DNA from: Prostheceraeus crozeri | Taxonomy: Eukaryota > Platyhelminthes > Polycladida > Euryleptidae | Direction: 5' to 3' | Assembly: GCA_907163375.1 (NCBI GenBank) | Contig: CAJQUW010007919.1 | Location: forward strand, 124,001-188,000 | Length of the DNA: 64,000 nucleotides | Shown: positions 10,229 through 22,304 of the stretch, piece after piece | How positions within the stretch are numbered: the stretch's first letter is position 1 | Layout: each line of letters begins with the position of its first letter | The notes under the pieces: generated by a model | What the model was told of the DNA's origin: nothing | The model's input: only the letters and a program-made list of their open reading frames with translations | The model's database searches: none | Translations under genes and position numbers: made by a program

Positions 10229-11779
10229 CGTCGTCGCTGGACAATATCGTTGATAAAGCTCTCCAAGTCGTGGCAAAAGATAAGACTTTCACTACCCTGA
10301 TTCGACGACACGACGAATTCAAGTTTCTTTTCAGTAAAGTAAGAATCCAAAAGATGACTCCTGTCGTCAAGCCTATCTTTCAATCTGGGTTCTGCAATAG
10401 AACGATCATTATTCGCACGAAGATGAGAAGCCAAGCGTAAAGTTTGCCGCCTGGGAGTTGCATATCAACTTGTATATCAAGCATGTCATCAAATGAGAAT
10501 CGTTGAGGACACTTGTCGAACGACTTTGCGCATGTGGAATCCCGTCGATATCTCACAGGGCGACCGGTGTGAGTTGGTAAAGTTACACAACCAGTTGATT
10601 CGTCGGTTGCTACATCATTGATTAGATATGATGCTAACTTCACTAGGATTTGCTGTAGCGCCAAGTGAAGAGAGCTCTTTCAAGTTTTCATGTCGCTTCG
10701 TATTTGTACATACGTGTGATTTTCCTTTCTTCAGGATAGTCAAACAAAAGCTGCAGACCTTCATTGCTTCTGGGACGAAACGAAATGAGAACATTTTGTT
10801 TTTGTCACTGTATTCTGGATATCCTGATGACGAAACTCGTGAAGATGGATCACTAGAAGCTGATGAGATGTTCGATGAGTCGAGGTTGGTACCAATCCTT
10901 GAGCCGGCAATTGCACAAATCAGACACGTACACGATGTATTTGACCGTAATACATGTGGAAGTCGACTGGACAATAGCGATGAAAAATCGGTAAAAACGT
11001 CGATCCTGTGATGGAATATTCCTCTGGAGTATTCTAAAATCACAATTCTACACGATCCACAAAGGACGCAGTGTAGTCGATCGTCGTTCCAGTCAAGTCC
11101 ATTTATCAGATGTTCTTCGATCGTCGTTTTTTGCTGATCAGTTATTGTTCTCATCTCTTTTCTTTTCTTAAAGCAAAGCAAGCAAACCCGTTTTCTATTA
11201 TTTTCATGACTTGGTTTTTCTCTCGGCATGGCACTATCTCACCGTCTATCAACGAATGAAGTAAATATTTGAAACAAAATCGACATAGTAGATAAAGTTA
11301 CGAATATTCACACGTGGCTTAGATATCTAGGATTAAAAATTTGAATGTAATCGGCTAGCGTCAATGAAACCTTCAATCAATGGTTGATCTTTTGCATAGC
11401 GCAACGTTGACACAATCATATTGCATAGATATCTTGTAGAGAACAAAGTTTCCTTCTTGAGTATTTCGTAGCTTACTTGAAAAGTTATATAGATATTATA
11501 ACTACAGTGATGATGATGATGCAGATTTTATTTTATTTGTTAATGAGAATATGCATGAATTTGTAATTTATGGCTTTTATTGATTTTGGCGGCCATCTTG
11601 GAAACTGAGAAGACTAGTTTAACCATTGAAATATATCTGAAAAATTGTGAAATATATTATTTACAATTTCTGCTGCTTGATTAACGACTTTTTCTAAGCG
11701 AAAGGTTGGCCTGTAATCGATGAAATATGGCCAAGTAACCAAAAAATTACAAAATGCTAGGATTGAGCTCCGAGAACCA

Positions 11780-14322
11780 TCCCATCGTGTTTGTCGTCAA
11801 AAGTTGGGTCGGTGAAGTTTCGGTGAAAATTCGCCCCCCCCCCCAACGATTCAACCGACCGACCACGTTAGTTGAAAAGACCAAAGTTGTTCAGAAAGTT
11901 CTGAAATGGACTTTGGTAAGGTTTTCAGTCGAAAAAAATTTTTGAAAAATTTTTCACTACGATGGTCGAAAATACTTAGGACTTTTCAAGTCCAAATGTG
12001 AAATGTCGCTTTTTTAGTCAACTTTGACGATTTCTCACTCAGGAATGGAAGTGAGTTAAGACGTCGGGTTTCCTTTAGGGGTAGGACTGCACTTTGTTTT
12101 CTAGGCTCCTTCATTTTGAGACCTATGGCAGGCTCCGTTTCCAAATGAGAGCTTGTTTAAAATCGAATGTTTGCGCATTTTCCAATATTTTGATTATTTT
12201 TGAAGAAATGGGCGAGTGTTTTAACTCGACTTCTGGTGATCGGAGAAATCCATGAAATCTGAGTGTGAGAACACCACTCTATCAAAATTTGAAGTCATTC
12301 AGAACACTAGAACCGGAGATAGACGTGTTTAAAGTTTTTGGATAATGGATATTACGTCATCAGCTGATCGCCACAAACTACATGTATATAAGTGGAAACT
12401 CTACTTGTGGAAATCAGTTCTCTTCCAGACTTGTTTGGGGTAGGTGAACTCCGAACCTCCGATGATAGCATCAGACATTCCAAATTTCGGGTTTCCGTAG
12501 GACCCTAGGATAGCCAGGAGTTGGCCTTCGTCTCCAGGCCATAAAAGACTCCAAAACTTTAAAGGCTTGTAACTTTGCGTCTACAAGTCCGTTTGAATTG
12601 ATTTAAAAAAGGTTAGGTTGCTATTGATCAGACCTATATTGACAGACTACTGATAAAATTTCATAAGTAGTGCTAAATGCTGAAAAATTTAAATTCATTA
12701 TTTGTGGAGGTTTTCTGGGGTTTTCGACCCTGCTGAAGTCAACTAAAGGATTCGTCATGATGTCTGAGCCACATATGAACCAAGCGGCTTTTCACTGAAA
12801 GCGAGCATGACACGGAGAGTTTTGCTGTAATATTCCACTGATAGGGTGTTCCTTCGGGACGGCGGATGATGCCATAGTGATAAGTGTGGCAAGGGAGTGT
12901 GTCATATTTTAGACCGAAACCGCTGGGGCAACTCATGTTGGGCATTTGACACAGTTCTCAACGTAGCACTTTGAACGCCAATGGGTTGAGTCTTAGCTAT
13001 CTTGTCATGGGTGGCATCTAAACATCTCCATTTCAAAACGCTTGTAAATCACGGCTTGCTATCAAGCTGATCAAAGCAACGACTTGGGATGTTTCCTCTT
13101 GTAAATAACTCCACCGGTTTTCATGTCTGGCTATCAAGTCATGGACGGTGCAAGTCACGGAGATTTTCGGTGTCATACTTCCTGTTGGTGGGCGTTCTTT
13201 CGAGACAGCGGTGAAGTCCGTAGTGATGAGTACTGCACGGGACGTGGACAATGGTAATCCTTGTGAAACCTACTCGTGAGACGAATTCATGAATGGAATA
13301 AAAGGGACATTCATGCACCACACTCAACCACAAGCTCATTTCTCTCTTCGCTAGTGAACAAGCTCTTGTGAACGTAGTCAGAAACTTTATCATGTTGTAC
13401 AAAAGTTTCACTGCAACACAGGTTGATGTATAGTTAGAAAGTTTGATCATGACGTTTTATGAAGCACAAATGTCATAAAATGTTAGCGTTAGTGTAGTCA
13501 AATAGTTTTACCACGACGCACGTTTGAGAAAGTAAAGTTTGATCATCGAAGTTTTATTCGTGAGTGTCGTCAGAAAGTGTATCATGGTTTGCAAAAGCAA
13601 CGTTCAGTGTAGTCAAATAATTTTACCAGCGACGCACGCTTTTGAAAGTAAAGTTTGATCATCGAAGTTTTATTCGTGAGTGTCGTCAGAAAGTGTATCA
13701 TGGTTTGCAAAAGCAACGTTTAGTGTAGTCAAATAGTTTTACCGCGACGCACGTTTGTGAAAGTAAAGTTTGATCATTGAAGTTTTATGACTGACCGAAC
13801 TCATCATAGCACTAGAAAGTTTAATCGAAAAGGTTTTACTGCGCAATGTAGATTGTCTTGTAACTTACTTTCACAGTGTTAGAAAGTTTTATTGGAGACA
13901 GTTGCCAAATGTTTCCCTATTAGAAAATTCAAACTCCATGACTGTTAGATTGCTGAATGCTTCATCAGGTTTTCTAAAACCAGTTTTCTACTGCAGTGAG
14001 ACTGAGAGTTTAGAATGTTATATGAAAACATTGTTCACCACAGCGCTAGAAAGTTTTACTGTACTGTGTAGATTGTTTCACAGCGTTAAAAGGTCTTATA
14101 GTAAGTACTACAGCGTTGAATGTTTTATAAAACCAGGTAAAGCCGTGTCACAAACGTTGAGTGTGTGAGAGCTAGTTCCATGATATTGAATGGAATGGGT
14201 CCTAAGGTCCTAAAGTTCATAATCCAAGGCTAGGCTCCTCTACGGCTGGATTTAGGGATTTAGGGATTTAGGGATTTAGGGTTCTATATGACATGCGTTG
14301 ACCGTTCGTGTAGAATACGTGA
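11780..14322 (+). repeat. Left arm of the giant inverted repeat
   Basis: Begins with a C12 tract followed by CAACGATTCAAC and ends near GTAGAATACGTGAAG. It includes tandem-like AGAAAGTTTT(A/G) motifs, a roughly 118-bp tandem repeat at about 13495-13790 and four TTTAGGGA units at about 14250-14282. No gene was recognised; the open frames of 68-103 codons recur identically in the other arm only because the DNA does. Confidence 0.75.
13495..13790 (+). repeat. About 118-bp tandem repeat in the left arm
   Basis: Two and a half copies of a unit running from TTTGATCATCGAAGTTTTAT through GTGTCGTCAGAAAGTGTATC and TGTAGTCAAATA to GCGACGCACG. The same array occurs in inverse orientation at about 17725-18010. 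Confidence 0.8.
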
Positions 14323-17192
14323 AGCACATGTTTGCTTGAAAGTCTAAACGCAATGTTGAATTAAGTTTTGGAAGAAGTCTTTGACATGCTGTTGTGAAAC
14401 TTAGCGAACGTTGAAAAAGTTTTATAGAATATGCTGCAGTCACACTATATAGCGTACCAGCTTTACTAATTGTGTTGTTTGCCTTTATCAAATTAAATGC
14501 ATATGTAGGCTGTTTTGTAAATAAAGACAGTGTTAAACGCTTTTGCACTCTGCATCGACAGCATACAAGTATACACATAACAACCTGTAACGTTGTAAGT
14601 CGAATGCAATTCAGTTAGGAAACACTCAAAACAAGTGCGAGATAAAATCAACCTGCTAGATTAAGTGAAACACAAAAGTTTCACACCTATTTTACGGGAA
14701 ACTTGTAAAAGAGAACTGTGTAGCGAGAACGTTCACACTCATCATAGACAGATGAACATATATTCTAACTTCAATTTTCTGACATTCAAATAAAATTCGT
14801 AGACATGAAACGTGGTGTAAAAAACTTTATGACAACAACTTTATGTTGGTATAATTTTCATAGATTGCAGTTGCGTTTAAAGTTGATATAAAAACCTGTA
14901 GAAACGCATATGTCTTAGCTGCAGTTCAACGACTCGACCATTGAACTAACAAAATGAACAAGTCTGTGAAGAGGACCACAACATTCTCATCAGTAGGAAA
15001 CAGCAAAGCATTCAATGTCATTGAATGATCAAGACTGAGTGACAAGTCTGTGTCAGTGGAATTATTTCATTGGTATAAAACAGCGAACATTACATTAGGA
15101 CTGTCCATGATCATTAAAGGCTAGAATCAAAGTTTGCTTTTCATGTGCTTGACAAATGAATACGTGTCTCATTTCTAAACTAATCGTGCAATGCTATATG
15201 ATAATAGAATCAACATTGAAACCTGCATCAAGTGATTTTCTGTGCGAATGCAGACGATGTGAAAATGACACACGGATTGACATTTAACATTGCTTGTAAT
15301 ATTCAACACGCCACCATTCAAGCAGCTAAAACGTTCATCATAAAACCTATCAGTGAAACAGATGTCATATAACCCACCTGTGCACACAAAGAATAACCAA
15401 TGCACTCTGCCGCCTGTTTGTCGACCTCCACCCTCAGCAAGTAGAGTAGAACACAAAGATGAATGACAGCGCAGCCGGTTGGCGGCGTCTGTCGCGCTGC
15501 CCTCCTCAGCAGATAGAGTTGAACACAAAGATGAATGATAACGCTGTCTCTCTGGCACCCATCTGTCACATTAAACTGATTGAATTTTCTATCGCATCTG
15601 TCCGACGAGCAAGGATACAGGAACTTATCGTCATCTTAGACCTCCCACCTAGCTGATTCCCACACAGCTCATTGCAATCGCACCGGAAGGAAAATTTACG
15701 CGATAAATGCATCTAAGTTTGTTGAGTGGTTGAGGATGGCCGTCAATGAAAATATGTCTTCCCTTTCTTCCTCCAACCATACGTTTAGAGCAATATGATT
15801 GCGCGAACCAGACATTTGAAAATCTGTATCAGTCTCATATAAAGCAGAGTCTCTTGCATTTCACTATCATGTCCGATAAGCCGAGAGCGTGCGTTATGCC
15901 ATTTCGCATCGTACACCGTGGAGAAGAGTTCCACAGTGATATCTACGGTGAGTATATCACTGTGAAAATAATGAAGCATTATTCATACTTCATCTTGAAT
16001 GAGGATATCAGCCGTCGACTACGGCAAGAGATAGAGACGGCGGAAAGTGAGGTCGAGACGGTGGCGAGTGAGGCCCTGACGGTGACGAGTGAGGCCGAGA
16101 CGGTGGCAAATGTGAGGCAGAGACGGTGGAAAGAGAGATGATGTGGAGTCAAGACTTGGAAAGTGAAGAAGTTGAAGCAAGTGATATCAGATGATGAAGT
16201 AAGAGTTTTACACATGCATACGAATGGCTGTCATCTCAACTCGTTCATGTTTTCTTTCAGTGATGGAGTGAGTGATGGGCGTTCTTAGTTCATAAAAGCA
16301 TCATGCATACATACAGCACACTGTTTCACAACATTTCCTTGTGAAAACATCATGATCTCTTATAAGAACTTCCTTCTAATGCAGCTTAAGCGGTCCCAAC
16401 CCGCCACATATCTTCGGATATGGAATGCAAATGGAAGGATAAATGATGAAATGGAATAAAGGGAAGCCAAACTTGCACCACATGCAGCCATAAACACATT
16501 TCTATCTTCATTAAGATGACATTCAATCACTTAAATTCTAATGTGACCATCACATCCTTAGATCTCAGTACAGTCAACTCTCCAATGTGCTTGTTAATCC
16601 TATTATATCTAACTTAACAAACACTGAAAGGATTCTAACATGATTTCATACTTTACAAACGACAACTTTATTTCTAACTTTGCAAACAGTGAAATGCTTG
16701 TGACTATATTTTATACTTTACCTATCCTACAGACACTGAAATGCTTGTCACTTTATTGATACTTTACCTATAAATTGCCCAAGTCCATCATCTAATGGGT
16801 AGGGCACCTACTTTTGGATTTAAAGATTTAGAGTCTTAGATAACACAAATTAACGATCTCTTTTAGTGTAGAATACATGCAACACATGATGCATTATGAA
16901 ATGCATATGCTTTATAAAACGACTTTGAATGTAAGACTTAATTTCATGGTGAAAAACAGGTTTCATATCGTTGATAAGGGATAGTTACACATTCGTTATG
17001 TTATACACTTTACATTTGGAGCGGGCAGCTGAAAGTTGATTGATGCATGTTCAATAGAAGAGTTGTATGTATCTTAGTAATTGGAATAATAAGTGTGTAA
17101 AGAGTTGATTAGGAAAATATATAATAGTCAACGCATGAAAGTTTCTTTTTATCAAAGATAGGAATATATGAACATCATTCATCAGTAAAGGT
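14323..17192. other. Spacer of the giant inverted repeat
   Basis: About 2.9 kb with no match to known transposases. It contains a direct duplication of about 60 bp (15427-15540, repeating GAACACAAAGATGAATGA) and a 21-bp repeat at 16029-16130. An open frame at 15746-16141 (131 codons) has no recognisable domain and ends in the 21-bp repeat; it may be fortuitous. Confidence 0.5.
16029..16130 (+). repeat. 21-bp tandem repeat
   Basis: About four and a half imperfect units of GAGACGGTGGCGAGTGAGG(C/T)C. In one frame each unit reads as seven residues of the type ETVASEA, giving an acidic, helix-like repeat. It sits at the 3' end of a 131-codon open frame of unknown meaning. Confidence 0.75.
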
Positions 17193-19740
17193 TACGTATT
17201 CTACACAAACGGTTAACGCATGTCATATAGAACCCTAAATCCCTAAATCCAACCGTAGAGGAGCCTAGCCTTGGATTATGAACTTTAGGACCTTAGGACC
17301 CATTCCATTCAATATCATGGAACTAGCTCTCACACACTCAACGTTTGTGACACGGCTTTACCTGGTTTTATAAAACATTCAACGCTGTAGTACTTACTAT
17401 AAGACCTTTTAACGCTGTGAAACAATCTACACAGTACAGTAAAACTTTCTAGCGCTGTGGTGAACAATGTTTTCATATAACATTCTAAACTCTCAGTCTC
17501 ACTGCAGTAGAAAACTGGTTTTAGAAAACCTGATGAAGCATTCAGCAATCTAACAGTCATGGAGTTTGAATTTTCTAATAGGGAAACATTTGGCAACTGT
17601 CTCCAATAAAACTTTCTAACACTGTGAAAGTAAGTTACAAGACAATCTACATTGCGCAGTAAAACCTTTTCGATTAAACTTTCTAGTGCTATGATGAGTT
17701 CGGTCAGTCATAAAACTTCAATGATCAAACTTTACTTTCACAAACGTGCGTCGCGGTAAAACTATTTGACTACACTAAACGTTGCTTTTGCAAACCATGA
17801 TACACTTTCTGACGACACTCACGAATAAAACTTCGATGATCAAACTTTACTTTCAAAAGCGTGCGTCGCTGGTAAAATTATTTGACTACACTGAACGTTG
17901 CTTTTGCAAACCATGATACACTTTCTGACGACACTCACGAATAAAACTTCGATGATCAAACTTTACTTTCTCAAACGTGCGTCGCGGTAAAACTATTTGA
18001 CTACACTAACGCTAACATTTTATGACATTTGTGTTTCATAAAACGTCATGATCAAACTTTCTAACTATACATCAACCTGTGTTGCAGTGAAACTTTTGTA
18101 CAACATGATAAAGTTTCTGACTACGTTCACAAGAGCTTGTTCACTAGCGAAGAGAGAAATGAGCTTGTGGTTGAGTGTGGTGCATGAATGTCCCTTTTAT
18201 TCCATTCATGAATTCGTCTCACGAGTAGGTTTCACAAGGATTACCATTGCCCACGTCCCGTGCAGTACTCATCACTACGGACTTCACCGCTGTCTCGAAA
18301 GAACGCCCACCAACAGGAAGTATGACACCGAAAATCTCCGTGACTTGCACCGTCCATGACTTGATAGCCAGACATGAAAACCGGTGGAGTTATTTACAAG
18401 AGGAAACATCCCAAGTCGTTGCTTTGATCAGCTTGATAGCAAGCCGTGATTTACAAGCGTTTTGAAATGGAGATGTTTAGATGCCACCCATGACAAGATA
18501 GCTAAGACTCAACCCATTGGCGTTCAAAGTGCTACGTTGAGAACTGTGTCAAATGCCCAACATGAGTTGCCCCAGCGATTTCGGTCTAAAATATGACACA
18601 CTCCCTTGCCACACTTATCACTATGGCATCATCCGCCGTCCCGAAGGAACACCCTATCAGTGGAATATTACAGCAAAACTCTCCGTGTCATGCTTGCTTT
18701 CAGTGAAAAGCCGCTTGGTTCATATGTGGCTCAGACATCATGACAAATCCTTTAGTTGACTGCAGCAGGGTCGAAAACCCCAGAAAACCTCCACAAATAA
18801 TGAATTTAAATTTTTCAGCATTTAGCACTACTTATGAAATTTTATCAGTAGTCTGTCAATATAGGTCTGATCAATAGCAACCTAACCTTTTTTAAATCAA
18901 TTCAAACGGACTTGTAGAAGCAAAGTTACAAGCCTTTAAAGTTTTGGAGTCTTTTATGGCCTGGAGACGAAGGCCATCTCCTGGCTATCCTAGGGTCCTA
19001 CGGAAACCCGAAATTTGGAATGTCCGATGCTATCATCGGAGGTCCGGAGTTCACCTACCCCAACCCAGTCTGGAAGAGAACTGATTTCCACAAGTAGAGT
19101 TTCCACATATATACATGTAGTTTGTGGCGGTCAGCTGATGACGTAATATCCATTATCCAAAAACTTTAAACACGTCTATCTCCGGTTCTAGTGTTCTGAT
19201 TGACTTCAAATTTTGATAGGGTGGTCTTCTAACACTCAGATTTCATGGATTTCTCCGATCACCAGAAGTCGAGTTAAAACACTCGCCCATTTCTTCAAAA
19301 ATAATCAAAATATTGGAAAATGCGCAAACATTCGATTTTAAACAAGCTCTCATTTGGAAACGGAGCCTGCCATAGGTCTCAAAATGAAGGAGCCTAGAAA
19401 ACAAAGTGCAGTCCTACCCCTAAAGGAAACCCGACGTCTTAACTCACTTCCATTCCTGAGTGAGAAATCGTCAAAGTTGGCTAAAAAAGCGACATTTCAC
19501 ATTTGGACTTGAAAAGTCCTAAGTATTTTCGACCATCGTAGTGAAAAATTTTTCAAAATTTTTTTTCGACTGAAACCTTACCAAAGTCCATTTCAGAACT
19601 TTCTGAACAACTTTGGTCTTTTCAACTAACTTGGTCAGTTGAATCGTTGGGGGGGGGGGGGATTTTTCATGAAAATGTCAAAAACGCCATTTTCGATGAG
19701 GAACACGATGGGATGACTAACTTAGCCGGTTCAGTCGTCG
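17193..19740 (-). repeat. Right arm of the giant inverted repeat
   Basis: Reverse complement of 11780-14322 with only scattered differences through most of its length. It has fewer TTTAGGGA units than the left arm (about two). The outer end carries a G13 tract at about 19650 and then a tip that also occurs at 8066-8180. Confidence 0.75.
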
Positions 19741-19744
19741 TCGT

Positions 19745-19840
19745 GGGAGGGGCGGTTTCCTCCTCTCGGACCCATTCCTCCCAGCACATCCTTGGCCATC
19801 TCCTTCCTGACTTTCAGAGGGGGGCTGAGTCAGCATGACG
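19745..19840 (+). repeat. Fragment of C-rich repeat family C1
   Basis: Shares GGTTTCCTCCTCTCGG, TCACATC(C/T)TTGG and CTCCTTCCTG-type blocks with 33765-33845. This suggests the right arm ends inside or next to a copy of that repeat. Confidence 0.55.
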
Positions 19841-20228
19841 ACTCATCGTTGCTCATTTTGCGATTGCGTCTGCAACGGGATGACTACTTATGGAGAATGT
19901 GATCAGTCTCCATCATTTTCACGAGAAACCTGTCAGAGAGCATGGCTCTACGAAAATCAAGAGAGACAAAGCAGTTTCCTTCACGATCACGCTTAAGAAA
20001 ATACTCTTGAGATAGAGCATGAAAGTATAGGAACCCATCGAATTGATAATTTAACAAACATTAAATCTCCAAAGAAACCATGAGAATCGGTGAAATAAGA
20101 TCATTCTTTCTGCATTACAATCATGATCAGTCAATTCCGTTGCAATTTTTGAAAGCTGCAAAAAATTTGCATATCTGACATTTGGTGACAATACTACCTG
20201 TATCTCATTTGAGTTTATTTAATAAAAT

Positions 20229-20725
20229 CGAAAGTGTATACACATTGGGGATTTAATAAATGCGGAGTTACTACTTTACCTGATATAGTTACTCTATGCT
20301 ATCAAGAATCATATCGTTTTCCTTGGGTTTTCCATCACACAAATGATGTCACATGCTTATTCGCATTGACTAGCATTACAGTATATTCTCGTGTGCTTCG
20401 GGCTCATTCAGGAGTCTTCGATTAGCACGATCGTGACAGTCATTTTCCATTTTTGCTTTAGTGCAATTTTCATCCGAAGAATGTAATGCCAGTGAGTCTG
20501 ACTGCAATACCACGACGTGTGCGGAGATCATAGTTTCATACATCTATTTCCTGTGTGACATCGTGCACAAAAGCATTCTGCTTCAACGTTCTAGGACGTC
20601 AGACCGAATTCTCGCCACATTGTAAAGGAAAATGCTCACTTACAAAATTGTTTCCATACAGTAAGTATATTTAGGTAGAGTGCTGACTCAACATTTCTTA
20701 AATCCCCAATGTGCATACACTTTCG
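20229..20725. mobile_element. 497-bp TIR element (MITE)
   Basis: Inverted ends CGAAAGTGTATACACATTGG / CCAATGTGCATACACTTTCG. The similarity continues for about 45 bp (GGGATTTAA(T/G)AAATG). The interior has no transposase. Flanking bases do not give a convincing target duplication. Confidence 0.75.
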
Positions 20726-21024
20726 AGTTCATAAGATGAACGTGTTACGGAACCCATCACCACATGTGAGATATACGAATTTTTGCAATTTTGGAGAAAT
20801 GTACACGAATTTCATTTAATATGACAGCAATAGAGAAGAAAGAAAAGTAATTTACAAATCCTCCACATCATGACAACCTTGAGAGGTAATATGGTTTATC
20901 ATATCTGCAATTCAGTGACTTACCACTGCTTTAAAGCTCATGCCCTACTATGATGAGATTATTTTCTTATCAAAATCTTCCACTGAAAGAGCAAAAGCGT
21001 CATTATAAAGAAAATGATCTTTAT

Positions 21025-22304
21025 CCCTATTCATACCAATATTTGACGTACGCTCAGACCAAGGGGGGGGGCGCATTCCGCCCTACCCCCTCCCAGTATT
21101 ATTCCTACATTATCAATCAAAGAGACCTGATCTTATGGATTTTATACAATTCGGATATTCTAAATCTAATGGTGGTATTCATTTTGCATAATGTTTTCGT
21201 CTTGATGCCATAAATAGCATTTTAAATTCAAAAATTATTTTTTCTTATCTTTTATATTTTTTCTTAATTTGTCCTTTGATAAATCATGCAAATCAACTTT
21301 CGAGTATACTGCTTTCCCAATTACGGTATTCTATTTCGAATGGTGATATTGGTTTAGCATGATAAAATTTTTTTGGCGCCATAGATAGCGATTTAAAATG
21401 ACATGTACATGTACATATATCATTTTTTGGTAAAAAGCCATGAAATATTTCCTCTTTTTCAAATTGGGTCCTTCACATGCTATGAAATTAACATTGTTCG
21501 GATACATGCATAGAACATATTTCAAATTGTTGCATAATGAAATTATGGCACATCTTATAAATTTCTGCATCATAAAATAATTACACAAACCTACGCATAC
21601 TACTTACTAATCACCTGCGGTATAATTCTATTTACGAAAAATGCCAGAACCTTATACAGTGGCTAATAAATATCGTAGATTTACTGTACATGTAGTTTCA
21701 TAATTTGTAGAATATTTTCTTCAAAAGAAAGAAATAATCATCAAGCAGTTCATTGGCCTAAACTAGATAAAACTAGATACCTAGCTCCCACTATACTGTA
21801 TAAGTAGATAACATTTGTTAAATCTGATCTATGTCTATCGCAAAATTTTTATTCAAGTTAGAATCAAAAGATATCGAAGAAGTATGACAATTTTCTACAT
21901 ATGTGGTTCGAATTAGAAGAAAATACTAGATACTAGGTTCTACCAGGCCTATATCCTTTGATTCCAGGTGTCCAATGATTGTAGACATAGACTGTATATT
22001 GCTTTGTAGTATAATGTATATGGTATACAGGGAGTTGAGACTTCAAGATATACGTTTTATTGCTAGAATACAATCTCTACTTGCACACAGCATAAACAAA
22101 ACTGAATTCTTAGAACCTATCTCTTGAAAACGAGGCTAGATCTAGCTCTTCCAATAACATAAATTTGACGAAATTTCGTAGAAGATTGAAAAATACCTAA
22201 AAACTAGAAGTCATGAAATCTCAATCCAATCCATTTGCTATGAAAGTTTCTACAGCAAAAATGCGTGTGGGGGGCGGATTCCGCCCCCCTTGGTACGAAT
22301 AGGG
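21025..22304. mobile_element. 1.28-kb AT-rich element bounded by GGGCGGAATCCGCCC palindromes
   Basis: Inverted ends CCCTATTC(A/G)TACCAA. Each is followed inward by a G-rich palindrome (GGGCGCATTCCGCCC on the left, GGGGGCGGATTCCGCCCCC on the right). The left side has about 22 extra bases between the two blocks. The interior is AT-rich and non-coding. It fits a non-autonomous TIR transposon of unknown superfamily. Confidence 0.65.

Larger units (their letters stand above)
8964..11229 (-). pseudogene. Zinc-finger DDE-like transposase of RTE-A (broken)
   Basis: Reading leftwards from ATG at 11229: the N-terminal part (10615-11229) has Cys pairs VCLLCFKK, HCVLCGSC, CTCLIC and VCSFC...HVC, likely zinc knuckles. 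A middle part (10219-10664) contains FSFDDMLDIQVDMQLPGGK and LKDRLDDRSHLLDSYF. The segment LKFGVDGGGGFMKICLSF holds a probable first catalytic Asp, and FATDLKMANILLGLMSHSS followed by HPCFWC a probable second. The C-terminal 194 residues (8964-9548) end with CHVERSAIHGGSFDG, TPKVYAVFYHVG and GVWSEQASESVHADFKK, a probable catalytic Glu region. Frame changes lie near 10650 and 10440; a 175 bp duplication and (TA)n repeat add damage. Some gaps could be introns. It would act on its own TIRs in the nucleus. The family is not one I can name with certainty. Confidence 0.6.
8182..11757 (-). mobile_element. DNA transposon RTE-A, CACGGTG-ended, decayed
   Basis: Inverted terminal regions: 8325-8560 pairs with 11526-11757, sharing GGTTACTTGGCCATATTT, CGATTACAGGCCAACCTTTGG and (C/T)AAGATGGC(G/C)GCCAAAATCAATAAAAGCCATAAAT-type sequence. 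The left end extends to CACGGTGCGTC at 8182; the right end appears cut short before an equivalent CACGGTG. The interior carries a transposase-like gene on the minus strand in about six pieces. A (TA)n tract and a 175 bp tandem duplication interrupt it. A second family member lies at 28803-32574. The CAC-starting terminus, DDE-like layout and SEQASES motif point toward the Transib/RAG1/CMC group, but this placement is inference. Confidence 0.65.
11780..19740. mobile_element. Giant inverted repeat (about 2.5 kb arms, 2.9 kb spacer)
   Basis: The left arm (about 11780-14322) is the reverse complement of the right arm (about 17193-19740). Inside 11845-14322 / 17193-19645 the arms look about 98-99% identical; for example, short open frames at 13902-14168 and 17330-17596 encode the same 88 residues. 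The outermost 70 bp, beyond a C/G homopolymer, are only loosely similar. The spacer shows no recognisable transposase. It could be a non-autonomous TIR element, a very young palindromic duplication, or an assembly artefact. The tip sequence ATCCCATCGTGTT recurs at 8098. Confidence 0.75.

Noticed and set aside
10628-11011. 127-codon plus-strand frame
   Set aside because: It is the antisense shadow of the zinc-finger part of the RTE-A transposase, which has the recognisable Cys motifs.
12739-13450. Identical short frames in both arms of the giant inverted repeat as evidence for genes
   Set aside because: The identity follows from near-identical DNA; codon usage and length give no sign of coding.
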